The notes: generated by a model from the sequence alone, not told the origin. A stretch of 64,000 bases of DNA from Ruminococcaceae bacterium KH2T8 (GCA_900111435.1 FOIY01000001.1:186001-250000); one strand, 5' to 3'; shown: positions 28,073-36,764, numbered from the stretch's first letter. Program-made: numbers and translations.

Positions 28073-28471
28073 TTATTTCAGGTCCTCATCCCCAAAGGGC
28101 TTCGGACACAGTTCCGACACCTTATACACTTCGTATTCGCCGCCTGTCGAACAGCAATAGATATCGGCATCGGGATCAAAGAACTCCGAGATCACCTGTC
28201 TGCACATAAAGCACGGCATTCCGATCCGGCCGGAGCCTACCATGACATAGAGCGCCTTAAGATCTCCTCTTCTTAATCCTTCACTCACAGCCTTAAATAT
28301 CGCCGTTCTCTCTGCGCATACCGTTGCGCCGTAAGAGGCATTCTCGATATTCACGCCTGTGAAGATGCGACCGTCCTTGGTAGTTACGGCTGCACTCACC
28401 TTGAAGTTCGAATAGGGACTGTAGCTGTTCTGAAGATTATCATTCAGGAGCTTTAGCATCTCGTCAGTCAT
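28073..28471 (-). CDS. cdd: Cytidine deaminase
   Basis: 132 residues from ATG 28471, placed 6 nt after GGAGGG; longer starts would overlap the ribosome site. Converts cytidine/deoxycytidine to the uridine form in pyrimidine salvage. Zinc/catalytic motifs: VCAERTAIF (Cys and proton-shuttling Glu) and PCFMCRQV (two Cys). SPYSNFKVSAAV and NIENASYG bind nucleoside. This is the short homotetrameric type. Single gene, probably its own transcript. Confidence 0.95.
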   Translation of the reverse strand: MTDEMLKLLNDNLQNSYSPYSNFKVSAAVTTKDGRIFTGVNIENASYGATVCAERTAIFKAVSEGLRRGDLKALYVMVGSGRIGMPCFMCRQVISEFFDPDADIYCCSTGGEYEVYKVSELCPKPFGDEDLK

Positions 28472-28562
28472 GATCATCCCTCCATTCGACCAATTATACC
28501 ATAAGATCAATCGTGTTCCACGTTCAATGTATCTTGCAAACTTGCGCACGGATCACTTGCAA

Positions 28563-28600
28563 TTTAAAAGCGGCAACGGTAATTACCCGTTGCCGCCAAA
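28563..28600 (-). terminator. Terminator of the feo operon
   Basis: Minus-strand GCGGCAACGG/CCGTTGCCGC stem followed by TTTTAAATT, past the end of the Cys-rich Feo peptide. A second smaller hairpin (ATCCCTTCTC/AAAGGGGAT, 28610-28630) precedes a T-run on the plus strand. Confidence 0.7.
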
Positions 28601-28628
28601 GTCTTATTAAATCCCTTCTCAAAGGGGA

Positions 28629-28808
28629 TCATTTTTTCATATTAGAGTGACACGCAGAGCTCATTGCACAGTTGCTGCAACCGCAGCCGCATGTTGTCTT
28701 TCCCGCTTTCTTAGATCTTACCATACTTCTTACGGCCAAAGCCACGAGCACGATCACGATCGCTATCACGAGGATATTCCCCCAGTTATTCGAAAGCCAT
28801 TCAAGCAT
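28629..28808 (-). CDS. FeoB-associated Cys-rich membrane protein
   Basis: 59 residues; too short for many gene finders. One membrane helix (about 9-30, WGNILVIAIVIVLVALAV), then a basic stretch and CGCGCSNCAMSSACH. This is the PF12669-type peptide that follows feoB in many Clostridia and is thought to assist ferrous iron uptake. Start follows AAAGGAG with 8 nt spacing. It lies 30 bp downstream of feoB and is the last gene of the operon. Confidence 0.88.
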   Translation of the reverse strand: MLEWLSNNWGNILVIAIVIVLVALAVRSMVRSKKAGKTTCGCGCSNCAMSSACHSNMKK

Positions 28809-28838
28809 CTTATGAGCTCCTTTCTATGTTCGATTATA

Positions 28839-31247
28839 TCACTTCTCTTTAATAACACCCTTATATTCGGGAGTCTTCTTGAAGAGCATGTAGATGATGA
28901 ATCCGAGTGCGGCGATCGCGAAGATAAGACCGATCACGTTCACTCCGCCTGTAAAGATGAGACCGAACTGATATACGATGAGTGAGATCGCATATGCGAA
29001 CAGGCACTGATAACCGATAGCAAACCATGTCCACTTAGCGGAGTTCATCTCACGCTTGATAGCACCGATAGCAGCAAAGCAAGGTGCGCAGAGAAGGTTG
29101 AAGATAAGGAACGAAAGTCCTGCGAGAGGAGTAAGGCCCTCGAAGTCGAGAACTCCGAATACACCTACGACTTCTTCCTTAGCAACAAGTCCCATTACCG
29201 TAGCGACTGTAGCTCTGATGTTATTAAATCCGAGAGGCGTGAAGATCCACATTACGGCGCTGCCGATCATACCGAGGATAGAATCCTCAAGTTCGATCTC
29301 GGGATCAAATCCGTGAGAACCGAATACGGAAGCGAACCAGATGAAGATAGAAGAAAGAAGGATAACAGTACCGGCCTTCTTGATGAAGGACCATCCTCTC
29401 TCCCACATAGATCTTAAGAGGTTGCCTAATGTAGGCCAGTGATATGCGGGAAGCTCCATTACGAAAGGAGCAGGATCGCCTGCGAACATCTTTGTCTTCT
29501 TGAGCATGATACCCGAAATGATGACTGCGGCCACACCGATGAAGTATGCGGCAGGTGCGAGCCATACCGAACCGTGGAAGAGTGCGGCAGCGATCATTGC
29601 AATAATAGGAAGCTTAGCACCGCAAGGGATAAATGTCGTAGTGATGATAGTCATCCTTCTGTCCCTGGGATTCTCGATCGTCCTTGAAGCCATGATACCA
29701 GGAACGCCACATCCTGAGCCGATGAGCATGGGGATAAAGGACTTACCGGAAAGACCGAATCTTCTGAAGATCCTGTCGAGAACGAAAGCAACTCTTGCCA
29801 TATAACCGCATGCTTCGAGGAATGCGAGCATCAGGAAGAGAACGAGCATCTGGGGAACGAAGCCCAAAACTGCTCCGACACCGCCGACGATACCGTCTAC
29901 GACGAGTCCCGTTACGAATTCATTGGCATTTACCTTTTCAAGGAGACCCGATACAACATCAGGAACCGAAGGAACAAAGACAGCGCCTTCAGCCTCGTCC
30001 ATACCGGGAGTCGTGAACTCACCGTCCTCGAGAGCACCCGACTCTACAAGTGGAGTCTCAATGTCGTAGCCCTTCTCGATAAGATCATCGGCATAGAATC
30101 CGTATGCTTCCTCGAAAGCTCCGAAGTCGCCGTCTTCATATGCACCTGCAAGATCATCCGCGCCGACTACATCCGCATCTTCGGAAGCGCTGTCGATAAC
30201 TGCCTTTACGTCTTCGGTAAAGACATTCTCGCCCGCCCACTCGTCGACCATATCATCGTATGCGCTCTGACCGATGCCGAGAAGATACCAGCCGTCGCCG
30301 AACAGGTTATCGTTTGTCCAGTCCGTCATCCAGGCACCCACCGTGGATACCGAGATGAAATATACAAGCCACATTACGAGAGCGAAGATCGGAAGTGCCA
30401 GCCATCTGTTCGTGACTACCTTATCGATCTTATCGGATGTCGTAAGAGCATTCTTGCTCGCTGCTTTCTTATAGCAGCCCTTTATTATGTCAGCGATATA
30501 TACATATCTTTCATTCGTGATTATCGATTCTGCATCATCATCGAGTTCTTCCTCGGCAGCAGCGATATCTGACTCAATGTGAGCGATCTTATCAGCAGAG
30601 ATACCGAGCTTTGCGATGACCTTCTCATCACGCTCGAAGAGCTTGATCGCATACCATCTCTGCTTTTCGCTTGCCATATCGTGAAGAAGGTATTCTTCGA
30701 TATGAGCGAGCGCATGCTCAACGGGGCCGGAGAATGAATGCATGGGAACCGTCTTAGTATTCTTTGCGGCTTCGATAGCTGCTTCGGCAGCCTCGATACA
30801 GCCTGTTCCCTTAAGTGCGGATATCGGAAGAACCTTGCATCCGAGTGACTTTGAGAGCTGATCAAGATCGATCTTGTCTCCGTTCTTCTCAATGATATCC
30901 ATCATGTTGACTGCAACTACTACCGGGATACCGAGTTCAGTAAGCTGAGTCGTAAGGTAGAGATTTCTTTCGAGGTTCGTACCGTCGATGATATTAAGGA
31001 TAGCCTCAGGCTTTTCATCGATAAGATAGTTTCTTGCAACTACTTCCTCGAGTGTATAAGGTGACAGTGAATAGATACCCGGAAGGTCCGTGATCTTCAC
31101 GTCTGTGTGCTTTTTGAGCTTACCCTCTTTCTTTTCGACAGTTACGCCCGGCCAGTTACCAACGAACTGGTTGGATCCCGTCAGCGCGTTAAAGAGGGTA
31201 GTCTTACCGGCATTCGGGTTTCCTGCTAATGCGATTCTGATACTCAT
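28839..31247 (-). CDS. feoB: Ferrous iron transport protein B
   Basis: 802 residues. N-terminal G domain: GNPNAGKTTLFNALTG (G1), DLPGIYSLSPY (G3), NMMD (G4). Then a GDI-like helical domain and a membrane domain with two Gate regions (GSGCGVPGIMASR; CGAKLPII), as in the family. It imports Fe2+. Between the first membrane helix (about 290) and the first Gate (about 435) there is an unusually long acidic segment, roughly 130 residues rich in Asp/Glu, which makes the protein about 100 residues longer than common FeoB. It is encoded after two feoA genes and under candidate iron-responsive operators. Confidence 0.97.
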   Translation of the reverse strand: MSIRIALAGNPNAGKTTLFNALTGSNQFVGNWPGVTVEKKEGKLKKHTDVKITDLPGIYSLSPYTLEEVVARNYLIDEKPEAILNIIDGTNLERNLYLTTQLTELGIPVVVAVNMMDIIEKNGDKIDLDQLSKSLGCKVLPISALKGTGCIEAAEAAIEAAKNTKTVPMHSFSGPVEHALAHIEEYLLHDMASEKQRWYAIKLFERDEKVIAKLGISADKIAHIESDIAAAEEELDDDAESIITNERYVYIADIIKGCYKKAASKNALTTSDKIDKVVTNRWLALPIFALVMWLVYFISVSTVGAWMTDWTNDNLFGDGWYLLGIGQSAYDDMVDEWAGENVFTEDVKAVIDSASEDADVVGADDLAGAYEDGDFGAFEEAYGFYADDLIEKGYDIETPLVESGALEDGEFTTPGMDEAEGAVFVPSVPDVVSGLLEKVNANEFVTGLVVDGIVGGVGAVLGFVPQMLVLFLMLAFLEACGYMARVAFVLDRIFRRFGLSGKSFIPMLIGSGCGVPGIMASRTIENPRDRRMTIITTTFIPCGAKLPIIAMIAAALFHGSVWLAPAAYFIGVAAVIISGIMLKKTKMFAGDPAPFVMELPAYHWPTLGNLLRSMWERGWSFIKKAGTVILLSSIFIWFASVFGSHGFDPEIELEDSILGMIGSAVMWIFTPLGFNNIRATVATVMGLVAKEEVVGVFGVLDFEGLTPLAGLSFLIFNLLCAPCFAAIGAIKREMNSAKWTWFAIGYQCLFAYAISLIVYQFGLIFTGGVNVIGLIFAIAALGFIIYMLFKKTPEYKGVIKEK

Positions 31248-31269
31248 AGTGATTGTTCCTTCTTTCGTG

Positions 31270-31491
31270 TTATTCGATCTCGATCATCTCAGCGTCATTC
31301 TTTCTGATCGACAGTTCGTAACCTCTGACGGTGACCTCGACGGGGTCTCCGAGCGGAGCTACCTTTCTTACATAGACCTCAACACCCTTCGTGATGCCCA
31401 TGTCCATGATGCGCCTTTTAACGGCGCCCTCTCCGTGAAGCTTCTTGACCTTAACGGTCTGACCGATCTTCACATTCTTAAGTGTGTTCAT
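31270..31491 (-). CDS. feoA: FeoA domain protein (second copy)
   Basis: 73 residues from ATG 31491, which follows GGAGG; an ATG five codons earlier would include the ribosome site. SH3-like FeoA fold: GQTVKVKKLHGEGAVKRRIMDMGITKG and a C-terminal ELSIRKNDAEMIEIE. FeoA is a small cytosolic partner of FeoB. It lies 22 bp upstream of feoB. Confidence 0.92.
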   Translation of the reverse strand: MNTLKNVKIGQTVKVKKLHGEGAVKRRIMDMGITKGVEVYVRKVAPLGDPVEVTVRGYELSIRKNDAEMIEIE

Positions 31492-31538
31492 GTTATCCTC
31501 CTTCAAAATTGTTTTCGTTCGTAATGTTGGTCTGTGGC

Positions 31539-31751
31539 TCAGACCATGATCTTCATAGCCATATCCTTGTTAAGGGCGATCCTCGATTCCTTGACCTTAA
31601 GGATCACGTTACCTTCATTGATGCTGATCAAAGTGACTGAACCGCCCGGAACGATACCGAGGTTCTCGAGGTGTTGTTTTACGTCAGGCTTGCCACCAAC
31701 CTTGCGGACTATAACTTCTTCGCCTGCGTCTGCTGCTATCAACGGAAACAT
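31539..31751 (-). CDS. feoA: FeoA domain protein (first copy)
   Basis: 70 residues, first gene of the feo operon, ATG after AGGAGGGG. Contains VRKVGGKPDVKQHLENLGIVPG and the family C-terminus with ESRIALNKDMAMKIMV. It differs from the second copy at most positions, so the pair is old; two FeoA with one FeoB is a frequent clostridial layout. Confidence 0.92.
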   Translation of the reverse strand: MFPLIAADAGEEVIVRKVGGKPDVKQHLENLGIVPGGSVTLISINEGNVILKVKESRIALNKDMAMKIMV

Positions 31752-31793
31752 CTTTCCCCTCCTGCTGAATAAGTCGGTGAGTTTCGGGGCTTT

Positions 31794-31841
31794 ATGCCGC
31801 GATATATTTTCGAGTCTTTAAGGCATAAGTTATCGCGGCAT
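31794..31841 (-). other. Structured 5' leader of the feo operon
   Basis: Perfect 10-bp arms ATGCCGCGAT (31832-31841) and ATCGCGGCAT (31794-31803) enclose a 28-nt loop in the predicted leader, between promoter and first feoA. No T-run follows. Known riboswitch consensus was not recognised. Confidence 0.5.
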
Positions 31842-31842
31842 T

Positions 31843-31952
31843 GTTAGCCTTAACTAACCACGCTTAATATACTTATATGAGCGATAATTAGCAATAGCTA
31901 ACACGCGATTCGGGATTATCCACAAAATTTACGGTTAGCCACAGTTAACTAA
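31843..31952 (-). promoter_or_regulatory. feo promoter with three candidate DtxR-type operators
   Basis: Promoter TTGCTA (31889-31894), 17 bp, TATATT (31866-31871). GTTAGCCTTAACTAAC (31843-31858) lies just after the -10, TTAGCAATAGCTAA (31888-31901) covers the -35, and GTTAGCCACAGTTAAC (31934-31949) lies upstream. All share TTAGC/CTAA arms as in DtxR/IdeR sites (TTAGGTTAGSCTAACCTAA). Placement over -35 and -10 fits iron-dependent repression. Confidence 0.65.
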
Positions 31953-31972
31953 TTGTGTAAAATGCTTACGAA

Positions 31973-32014
31973 CAAAAACTCCGCTGATACTCATAAGGAG
32001 TATTCAACGGAGTT
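31973..32014 (-). terminator. Terminator of the butanol dehydrogenase gene
   Basis: Minus-strand AACTCCG, inner ATACTC/GAGTAT, closing CGGAGTT, then TTTTG. Long, almost perfect hairpin. Confidence 0.8.
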
Positions 32015-32060
32015 ATTGTTTAATCTTTCAGTTACCTTCGAACTGCTTTAAAAAGTCGGC

Positions 32061-33248
32061 TTAAGCGTTCTTTCGAAGCATCGCCTCGTAGATCTTGGTG
32101 CAGTCTGCCTCGTCCAATGTCGTAAAGCCCGAGATCGAGCCGTTATTGCCGTTGACGTGAGTCAGCATCTGAACGAGCTTCGGGATATCCTCTTCCTTAC
32201 CGCCAACGCCCTCAAGATCCGAAGGCATTCCGATCGAGATCAAAAACTGCTGAAGCTTGTCGATACCTTCAAGCGCAGTCTTCTTCGGATCTGCGAAATC
32301 CATGCTGCATCCCCAGACACGAACTGCCACCTGAGCAAATCTCATTACGTCATGGTCAACAACATATCTGAAGTTGGCGGGCATCGTGACTGCAAGCCCT
32401 GCGCCGTGAGCACAGTCATAAAGAGCGGAGAGCTCGTGCTCGATGCCGTGAGAAGTCCAGTCCTGAGACCTTCCTACACCACATGAATTATTATGCGCCA
32501 TCATACCTGCCCACATGATGTTGGCCCTGGCGTCATAGTTATCGGGATCCTCGATGACCCTCGGAGTCTCATGCTTCATGGTAAGGAGCAGAGCCTCGAT
32601 AAGTCTGTCGGTAACCTCAACTTCCTTGGTATTTGTAAGATAGCGCTCATAAAGATGAGCTATGATATCCGTTGCGCCTGCAGCTGTCTGGTATGCAGGA
32701 AGAGTCTGCGTAAGAGCGGGATTAAGGATACTGAACTTGGGGCGAATAAGATCCGAGCCCGTTCCGCGCTTGATCATTCCCTCTTCCTTCGTAATAACGG
32801 AGTTGGGGCTTCCCTCACTTCCTGCCGCCGCGATCGTAAGAACAGTACCTACGGGGAGCGCCTTCGTGATAGGCGTACCGTCGTAAAGGTCCCAGAAATC
32901 GCCGTCATAAAGTGTACCGGCAGCGATGGCCTTTGATGAGTCGATCGTGCTTCCGCCACCTACTGCAAGAACAAAATCCACGCCTTCCTTGCGGCAAAGC
33001 TCTATACCTTCATATACGAGACCGCTCCTGGGGTTAGGCGTAACACCGCCAAGCTCTACATAGCCGATACCTTCCGAATCGAGAGACTTCTTTACTCTGT
33101 CCAGAAGTCCCGAGCGGACAACGCTTCCTCCTCCGTAGTGAATGAGGACCTTCGAGCCTCCGAAACGCTTAACGAGCTCGCCTGCCTGCGACTCGGTATC
33201 TTTGCCGAATGAGAAAAATGTCGGTGAATAGAAAGTAAAATTATCCAT
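32061..33248 (-). CDS. Iron-containing alcohol dehydrogenase (NADPH-dependent butanol dehydrogenase type)
   Basis: 395 residues from ATG 33248 with GGAGG 7 nt upstream; the longer frame has no ribosome site. Group III Fe-ADH of the BdhA/YqhD branch. GGGS motifs (HYGGGSVVRSG and AVGGGSTIDSSKAIAAG) bind the nucleotide. Metal ligands are visible: Asp and His in ATDIIAHLYE, His in SHGIEHELSALYDCAHGAGLAVTMP. It reduces aldehydes to alcohols at the end of fermentation. Single gene with its own terminator. Confidence 0.93.
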   Translation of the reverse strand: MDNFTFYSPTFFSFGKDTESQAGELVKRFGGSKVLIHYGGGSVVRSGLLDRVKKSLDSEGIGYVELGGVTPNPRSGLVYEGIELCRKEGVDFVLAVGGGSTIDSSKAIAAGTLYDGDFWDLYDGTPITKALPVGTVLTIAAAGSEGSPNSVITKEEGMIKRGTGSDLIRPKFSILNPALTQTLPAYQTAAGATDIIAHLYERYLTNTKEVEVTDRLIEALLLTMKHETPRVIEDPDNYDARANIMWAGMMAHNNSCGVGRSQDWTSHGIEHELSALYDCAHGAGLAVTMPANFRYVVDHDVMRFAQVAVRVWGCSMDFADPKKTALEGIDKLQQFLISIGMPSDLEGVGGKEEDIPKLVQMLTHVNGNNGSISGFTTLDEADCTKIYEAMLRKNA

Positions 33249-33348
33249 GTTGAACCTCCGATGGATGAAACGTGTCTTATACGTACATAAATGATTATAG
33301 CTGAAATGATGCGGGTCGATAATCAGAGAAATTTGTTCATCGTGGCGC

Positions 33349-33628
33349 GACAGCAAAAAAATCGCTAAAAGTGTCGTTTTTGCGAGTTAAAAAACGACGT
33401 TTCTTACGACTTTTCACGAGCGCGCGGGCGGAGCGACATCATGAGCGACATTTAGCATGGGTTGCGCGCGGCGTGAGGCCAACCTTCCCCTAAACCGCTG
33501 GATGTCTCCACTCACGTCTCCGTTTTTTCAATGTGGAGACAATGGTGGAGACATTTTTGCCGTTTTTGGGGAGTTTTGTCTCCACCCGTGTCTCCATTTT
33601 TCAAAAGTGGAGACATCAATGGAGACTT
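33349..33628. repeat. Intergenic cluster of short inverted words, including two tandem hairpins
   Basis: The 430-bp gap between 33249 and 33681 holds no gene. First part (33349-33455): GTCGTTTTT/AAAAACGAC arms and several CGAC/GTCG words. Second part: two tandem units of about 50 bp (about 33506-33556 and 33578-33628). Each reads GTCTCCAC, GTCTCC, a T-rich loop, then TGGAGAC and TGGAGAC, so each can fold into a hairpin with doubled arms. The units are similar but not identical. Confidence 0.6.
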
Positions 33629-33681
33629 TAGATGCTTACTGCAACTCTCGCGAAAGCAACCGCTCGCGCCACGTCTACATC

Positions 33682-34206
33682 TCACCCTAACAGCTTCCCT
33701 ATCGAGATCACCGCATCGACGACCAGCGCCGCAACTATACAAAATGCTCCACCTGCAAATACGGAAAGCGAGACCTTCTCACCTGCCTTCTTAACGCCCG
33801 GAATGATCGCTTTTACAAAAAGCAGTTCAAACAAACCAAACAGCACGCATACGACAATCGAGATCCGGTCATTGATCGGCAGCGGCCAGCACTCATATGT
33901 CCAAAGCTCAAGATCAAAGAACTTCTCAAGGATATAGCTGCAAACATATTCGAAAACACCCGATATCACGGCACACGCGGATACGATTAAAAGAGGATTC
34001 TTTATCTTACGAACGGCCAGATACATGCCCCACGCACCAAAGCCGTAGATAGGACAGACAGGAAGCCACAGGATGCCGCGGTCAGTGAACTCGTGCATCA
34101 TGATATAGTCGGCGGCCTCCTCATAGAGCCAGCCGATGAGCGCCGCCAGGACAAATCCCCAACAAAGTACTGCCGTCTTCCTTAAGATCTCTTTCTTATA
34201 CTTCAT
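33682..34206 (-). CDS. CmpB-type multi-helix membrane protein
   Basis: 174 residues with five hydrophobic segments. It carries GWLYEEAADYI and RGILWLPVCPIYGFGAWGM, the block that defines the PF06541 family often labelled putative ABC transporter permease (CmpB). No ABC subunit is nearby and the transport role is unproven. Single gene, integral membrane protein, start at 34206. Confidence 0.85.
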   Translation of the reverse strand: MKYKKEILRKTAVLCWGFVLAALIGWLYEEAADYIMMHEFTDRGILWLPVCPIYGFGAWGMYLAVRKIKNPLLIVSACAVISGVFEYVCSYILEKFFDLELWTYECWPLPINDRISIVVCVLFGLFELLFVKAIIPGVKKAGEKVSLSVFAGGAFCIVAALVVDAVISIGKLLG

Positions 34207-34403
34207 CTTATCTCCTTATCATGACAACATAATACCACTTTCCTCGCTCAGGGCACTGAAAACACTGCGATTTATGACCTATCTGTAAACAATCAGCCGG
34301 ATTAAAGCCCATTAACCATTTCTTAAACTTTTCTTGACGTTCACTTAGTTTCACTCACAAATAATCAAAATCAATTAACCTATCGGAAAAGGGGTACGAA
34401 ACT

Positions 34404-34931
34404 ATGAATACTTTATTATTGGCTCTGCCTGAGCTGAAGACATGGGGCATGTCTTCAGCTCAGGCAGCCGAACGCAAGAACTACAGCGTCCTGACGATCA
34501 CGGTACTGTTCGCGATATTATTCGCGGCATCCGCCATCTTCTTCCTCGTTGTTGAGATCTCCAAGAAACATGACAGGAGCAAAAAGAAGATCATATCTCT
34601 TTCTGCTGCTGCGACGCTTCTTATCGGATATTCGGCGGCGATCATCTGTTTTATCAGGTCGCTGGAGCCTCTCTACTGGAATATATTCAGGGATTGCCAG
34701 TTAATAAACCCGGGGTGCTGGCTTTTCGTCAGCATTCCGTTTCTCTTCATCTACATCATCATTGCTATCGTCTTACTGATAAAAGAGAAAAAGAAAGGCG
34801 TTCTGGCTGATCGCAAGAGGCTCAACTATCTCATGGTCGCCATCTTGGTCTTTGCCGTACTTATAGGACTTTTTATCCTCGCACTTATTGGGCTCTTCCT
34901 GATGTCCGCCGCAGTCATGACGAGTATGTAA
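34404..34931 (+). CDS. Four-helix membrane protein of unknown function, first in an envelope operon
   Basis: 175 residues. A short N-terminal segment of 25 residues is followed by hydrophobic segments at about 28-50, 63-85, 105-128 and 142-172, with a basic loop (KKHDRSKKK). I do not recognise the family. The start follows AAGGGG. Codons 8-22 are made of a perfect palindrome (separate entry). It heads a five-gene plus-strand run ending at 37457; the next gene begins one base after its stop. Confidence 0.7.
   Translation: MNTLLLALPELKTWGMSSAQAAERKNYSVLTITVLFAILFAASAIFFLVVEISKKHDRSKKKIISLSAAATLLIGYSAAIICFIRSLEPLYWNIFRDCQLINPGCWLFVSIPFLFIYIIIAIVLLIKEKKKGVLADRKRLNYLMVAILVFAVLIGLFILALIGLFLMSAAVMTSM
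34425..34467. repeat. 43-bp perfect palindrome inside a coding start
   Basis: Left arm CTGCCTGAGCTGAAGACATG (34425-34444), spacer GGG, right arm CATGTCTTCAGCTCAGGCAG (34448-34467): 20 bp of perfect complementarity, beginning 21 nt after the ATG. In mRNA it would be an extremely stable hairpin directly behind the initiating ribosome. No T-run follows. Confidence 0.9.
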
Positions 34932-34932
34932 T

Positions 34933-35073
34933 ATGAACGATAAAGCTTTTATACGTCTTATAGTGATCATCGTTGCCGTAATGCTGCTCCTTACTGCAGC
35001 GCACGTCTTCTATGCGATCCACGCATATGAACAGTCCTCGATCATTCAGTTTGTTGCAAGGGAGATATGGTAA
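34933..35073 (+). CDS. 46-residue single-pass membrane peptide
   Basis: ATG one base after the preceding stop, TAA overlapping the next ATG (TAATG). Sequence has one hydrophobic helix (IRLIVIIVAVMLLLTAAHVF, residues 7-26) and a short amphipathic tail. No independent ribosome site; expression would rely on coupling. The exact fit between both neighbours argues that it is real. Function unknown. Confidence 0.6.
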   Translation: MNDKAFIRLIVIIVAVMLLLTAAHVFYAIHAYEQSSIIQFVAREIW

Positions 35074-36053
35074 TGAAGAAGCATCAGATAATAATGGTTA
35101 CGGCGATAGTTCTCTTATTTGCCGTCTTTAACCTGGGCATCTGGTTCTTTGTAACAAGGCGATGCACGAATAATTTCTCCGGCAGTTCGCAGCTCAAGAT
35201 GATAGATGTCGCCAGATACCTCCCTTTCGAGGAAGGATCAGACCTTGCGAAAGTAGATACGGACATCATGCTCGAGGGCGATCTTCCCGTCCTCGACGGT
35301 GCCGCAGCTTTAGTTCCGATCTATGCCTCCGTGATCGATAACATCTACCCCGAAGGATGTGTAACTTACGAAGGCGGAACGTTCTCGGACGATAACTACT
35401 ACGGAGAGAACTTCGCAGAAGGAAGCGCGATGCGCTACAGAAATACCGTAAGAGGATTTAATGCAGTAGTCGACGGCTCGGCTGATATATTCTTTACGGC
35501 TCACCCCTCCGCAGATCAGATGGCATATGCGCAGGAACAGGGAGTCGAGCTCGAGTTAGTTCCAGTAGGATACGAGGCTTTCGTATTCTTCGTAAATGAG
35601 CAAAACCCCGTAACAGGACTCACGACAGATGAGATCAGGAGCATCTACGCAGGAGAGATAACTAACTGGTCACAGGTCGGAGGTCCCGACAAACTCATAA
35701 ACCCGCTGACAAGAGTAGCAGGAAGCGGATCGCAGACCATGATGGATGCCTTCATGGGAGATATACCTATAGCACCGAGAAACCCGGGATCGATATTCGG
35801 CGGTGCACTCGGCTACTCATTCAGATATTACCTTTCAGGAATGGTACAAAATGACCGGGTAAGGATGCTAGATATCAACGGCGTGTCGCCTACACCCGAA
35901 AATATCCGAAACGGCTCCTACCCTCTCGTAGCTCAGTTCTACATCGTCTACAGAGCAGATAACGACAACCCTAACGTACGAAGGGTCGTGGACTTCATGC
36001 TCTCCGAAGACGGAGCAGAACTCATAAGACAGTGCGGATATACTCCCCTTTAA
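35073..36053 (+). CDS. PstS-like substrate-binding protein with N-terminal membrane anchor
   Basis: 326 residues from the ATG of the TAATG overlap, with AAGGGAG ahead. An N-terminal helix (about 7-27) has no lipobox, so it is probably a membrane anchor. The rest is a type II periplasmic-binding fold of the PstS class: DGSADIFFTAHPS, the hinge region VNEQNPVTGLTTDEIRSIYAGEITNW and AGSGSQTMMDAFM, where phosphate-binding proteins bind the anion. No PstCAB genes are present. It may sense rather than transport; ligand unproven. Confidence 0.85.
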   Translation: MKKHQIIMVTAIVLLFAVFNLGIWFFVTRRCTNNFSGSSQLKMIDVARYLPFEEGSDLAKVDTDIMLEGDLPVLDGAAALVPIYASVIDNIYPEGCVTYEGGTFSDDNYYGENFAEGSAMRYRNTVRGFNAVVDGSADIFFTAHPSADQMAYAQEQGVELELVPVGYEAFVFFVNEQNPVTGLTTDEIRSIYAGEITNWSQVGGPDKLINPLTRVAGSGSQTMMDAFMGDIPIAPRNPGSIFGGALGYSFRYYLSGMVQNDRVRMLDINGVSPTPENIRNGSYPLVAQFYIVYRADNDNPNVRRVVDFMLSEDGAELIRQCGYTPL

Positions 36054-36127
36054 GCAACGATTATCCGCCACCATGCTGTTATCCGCCTCTGATACAGCTA
36101 TCACATCAAGGAATAAGGAGAATCAAC

Positions 36128-36763
36128 ATGAACAAAAGACTAAAGACACTTGCGGCATCGCTGATACCGGCCATACTGTTATCAGGATGCGCTGCAACCG
36201 GCAAGGTATCCGGTAAGACCTACAAAGATCAGCTCGCAGAACAGTATAGCGATGACAATTTTCAGATCGTATCAGATGGTGAGTTCGACTATATAGGATT
36301 TACATCCGACAAGCTCGGTGACAAGACTTTCCATGTATTTCAAAGAGACGGAAGGACCGAAACGGATTATCTTGAAAAGCTCTACAGAAACGACATAGAC
36401 AATTGGATCACCGATATCTCCTATGAAGATTACGCATGCACATCAGTTTCCAGGGTTCAATGGTTTGCGAAAGACACACCGATCGAGGACATAAGCCTGG
36501 AAGACTATATCAATGATTATGTCTGGTTTATGGGAATCTATATCTATTACGATGAGATCCCGAGTGACGAGGAACTCACGGATTATACGATCGAATTCTT
36601 TCGAGATATCGATACACCGTGCCAGGTAACAGTCTATATCTACAGTACAAGAGAAAGCCACGAAGATCTGACTGTCACTTTGGAAGCAACGGCGGACTCT
36701 GCAGGTCATATAGAGTCAGTTTCCATATCGCGTCAGGAAACAATCTACGAAAGCGAGATATGA
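36128..36763 (+). CDS. Lipoprotein of unknown function, paralogue of the next gene
   Basis: 211 residues, ATG 36128 after AAGGAG. Lipobox LLSGC at residues 17-21. The mature part is acidic with many Tyr. The block IEDISLEDYINDYVWFMGIY ... YYDEIPSDEEL aligns with the following protein (LEDISDEEFIDRYVDNYEFH ... YYDEFPSREEI), showing tandem duplication. No known domain is recognised. It shares the operon with the PstS-like protein. Confidence 0.75.
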   Translation: MNKRLKTLAASLIPAILLSGCAATGKVSGKTYKDQLAEQYSDDNFQIVSDGEFDYIGFTSDKLGDKTFHVFQRDGRTETDYLEKLYRNDIDNWITDISYEDYACTSVSRVQWFAKDTPIEDISLEDYINDYVWFMGIYIYYDEIPSDEELTDYTIEFFRDIDTPCQVTVYIYSTRESHEDLTVTLEATADSAGHIESVSISRQETIYESEI

Positions 36764-36764
36764 T

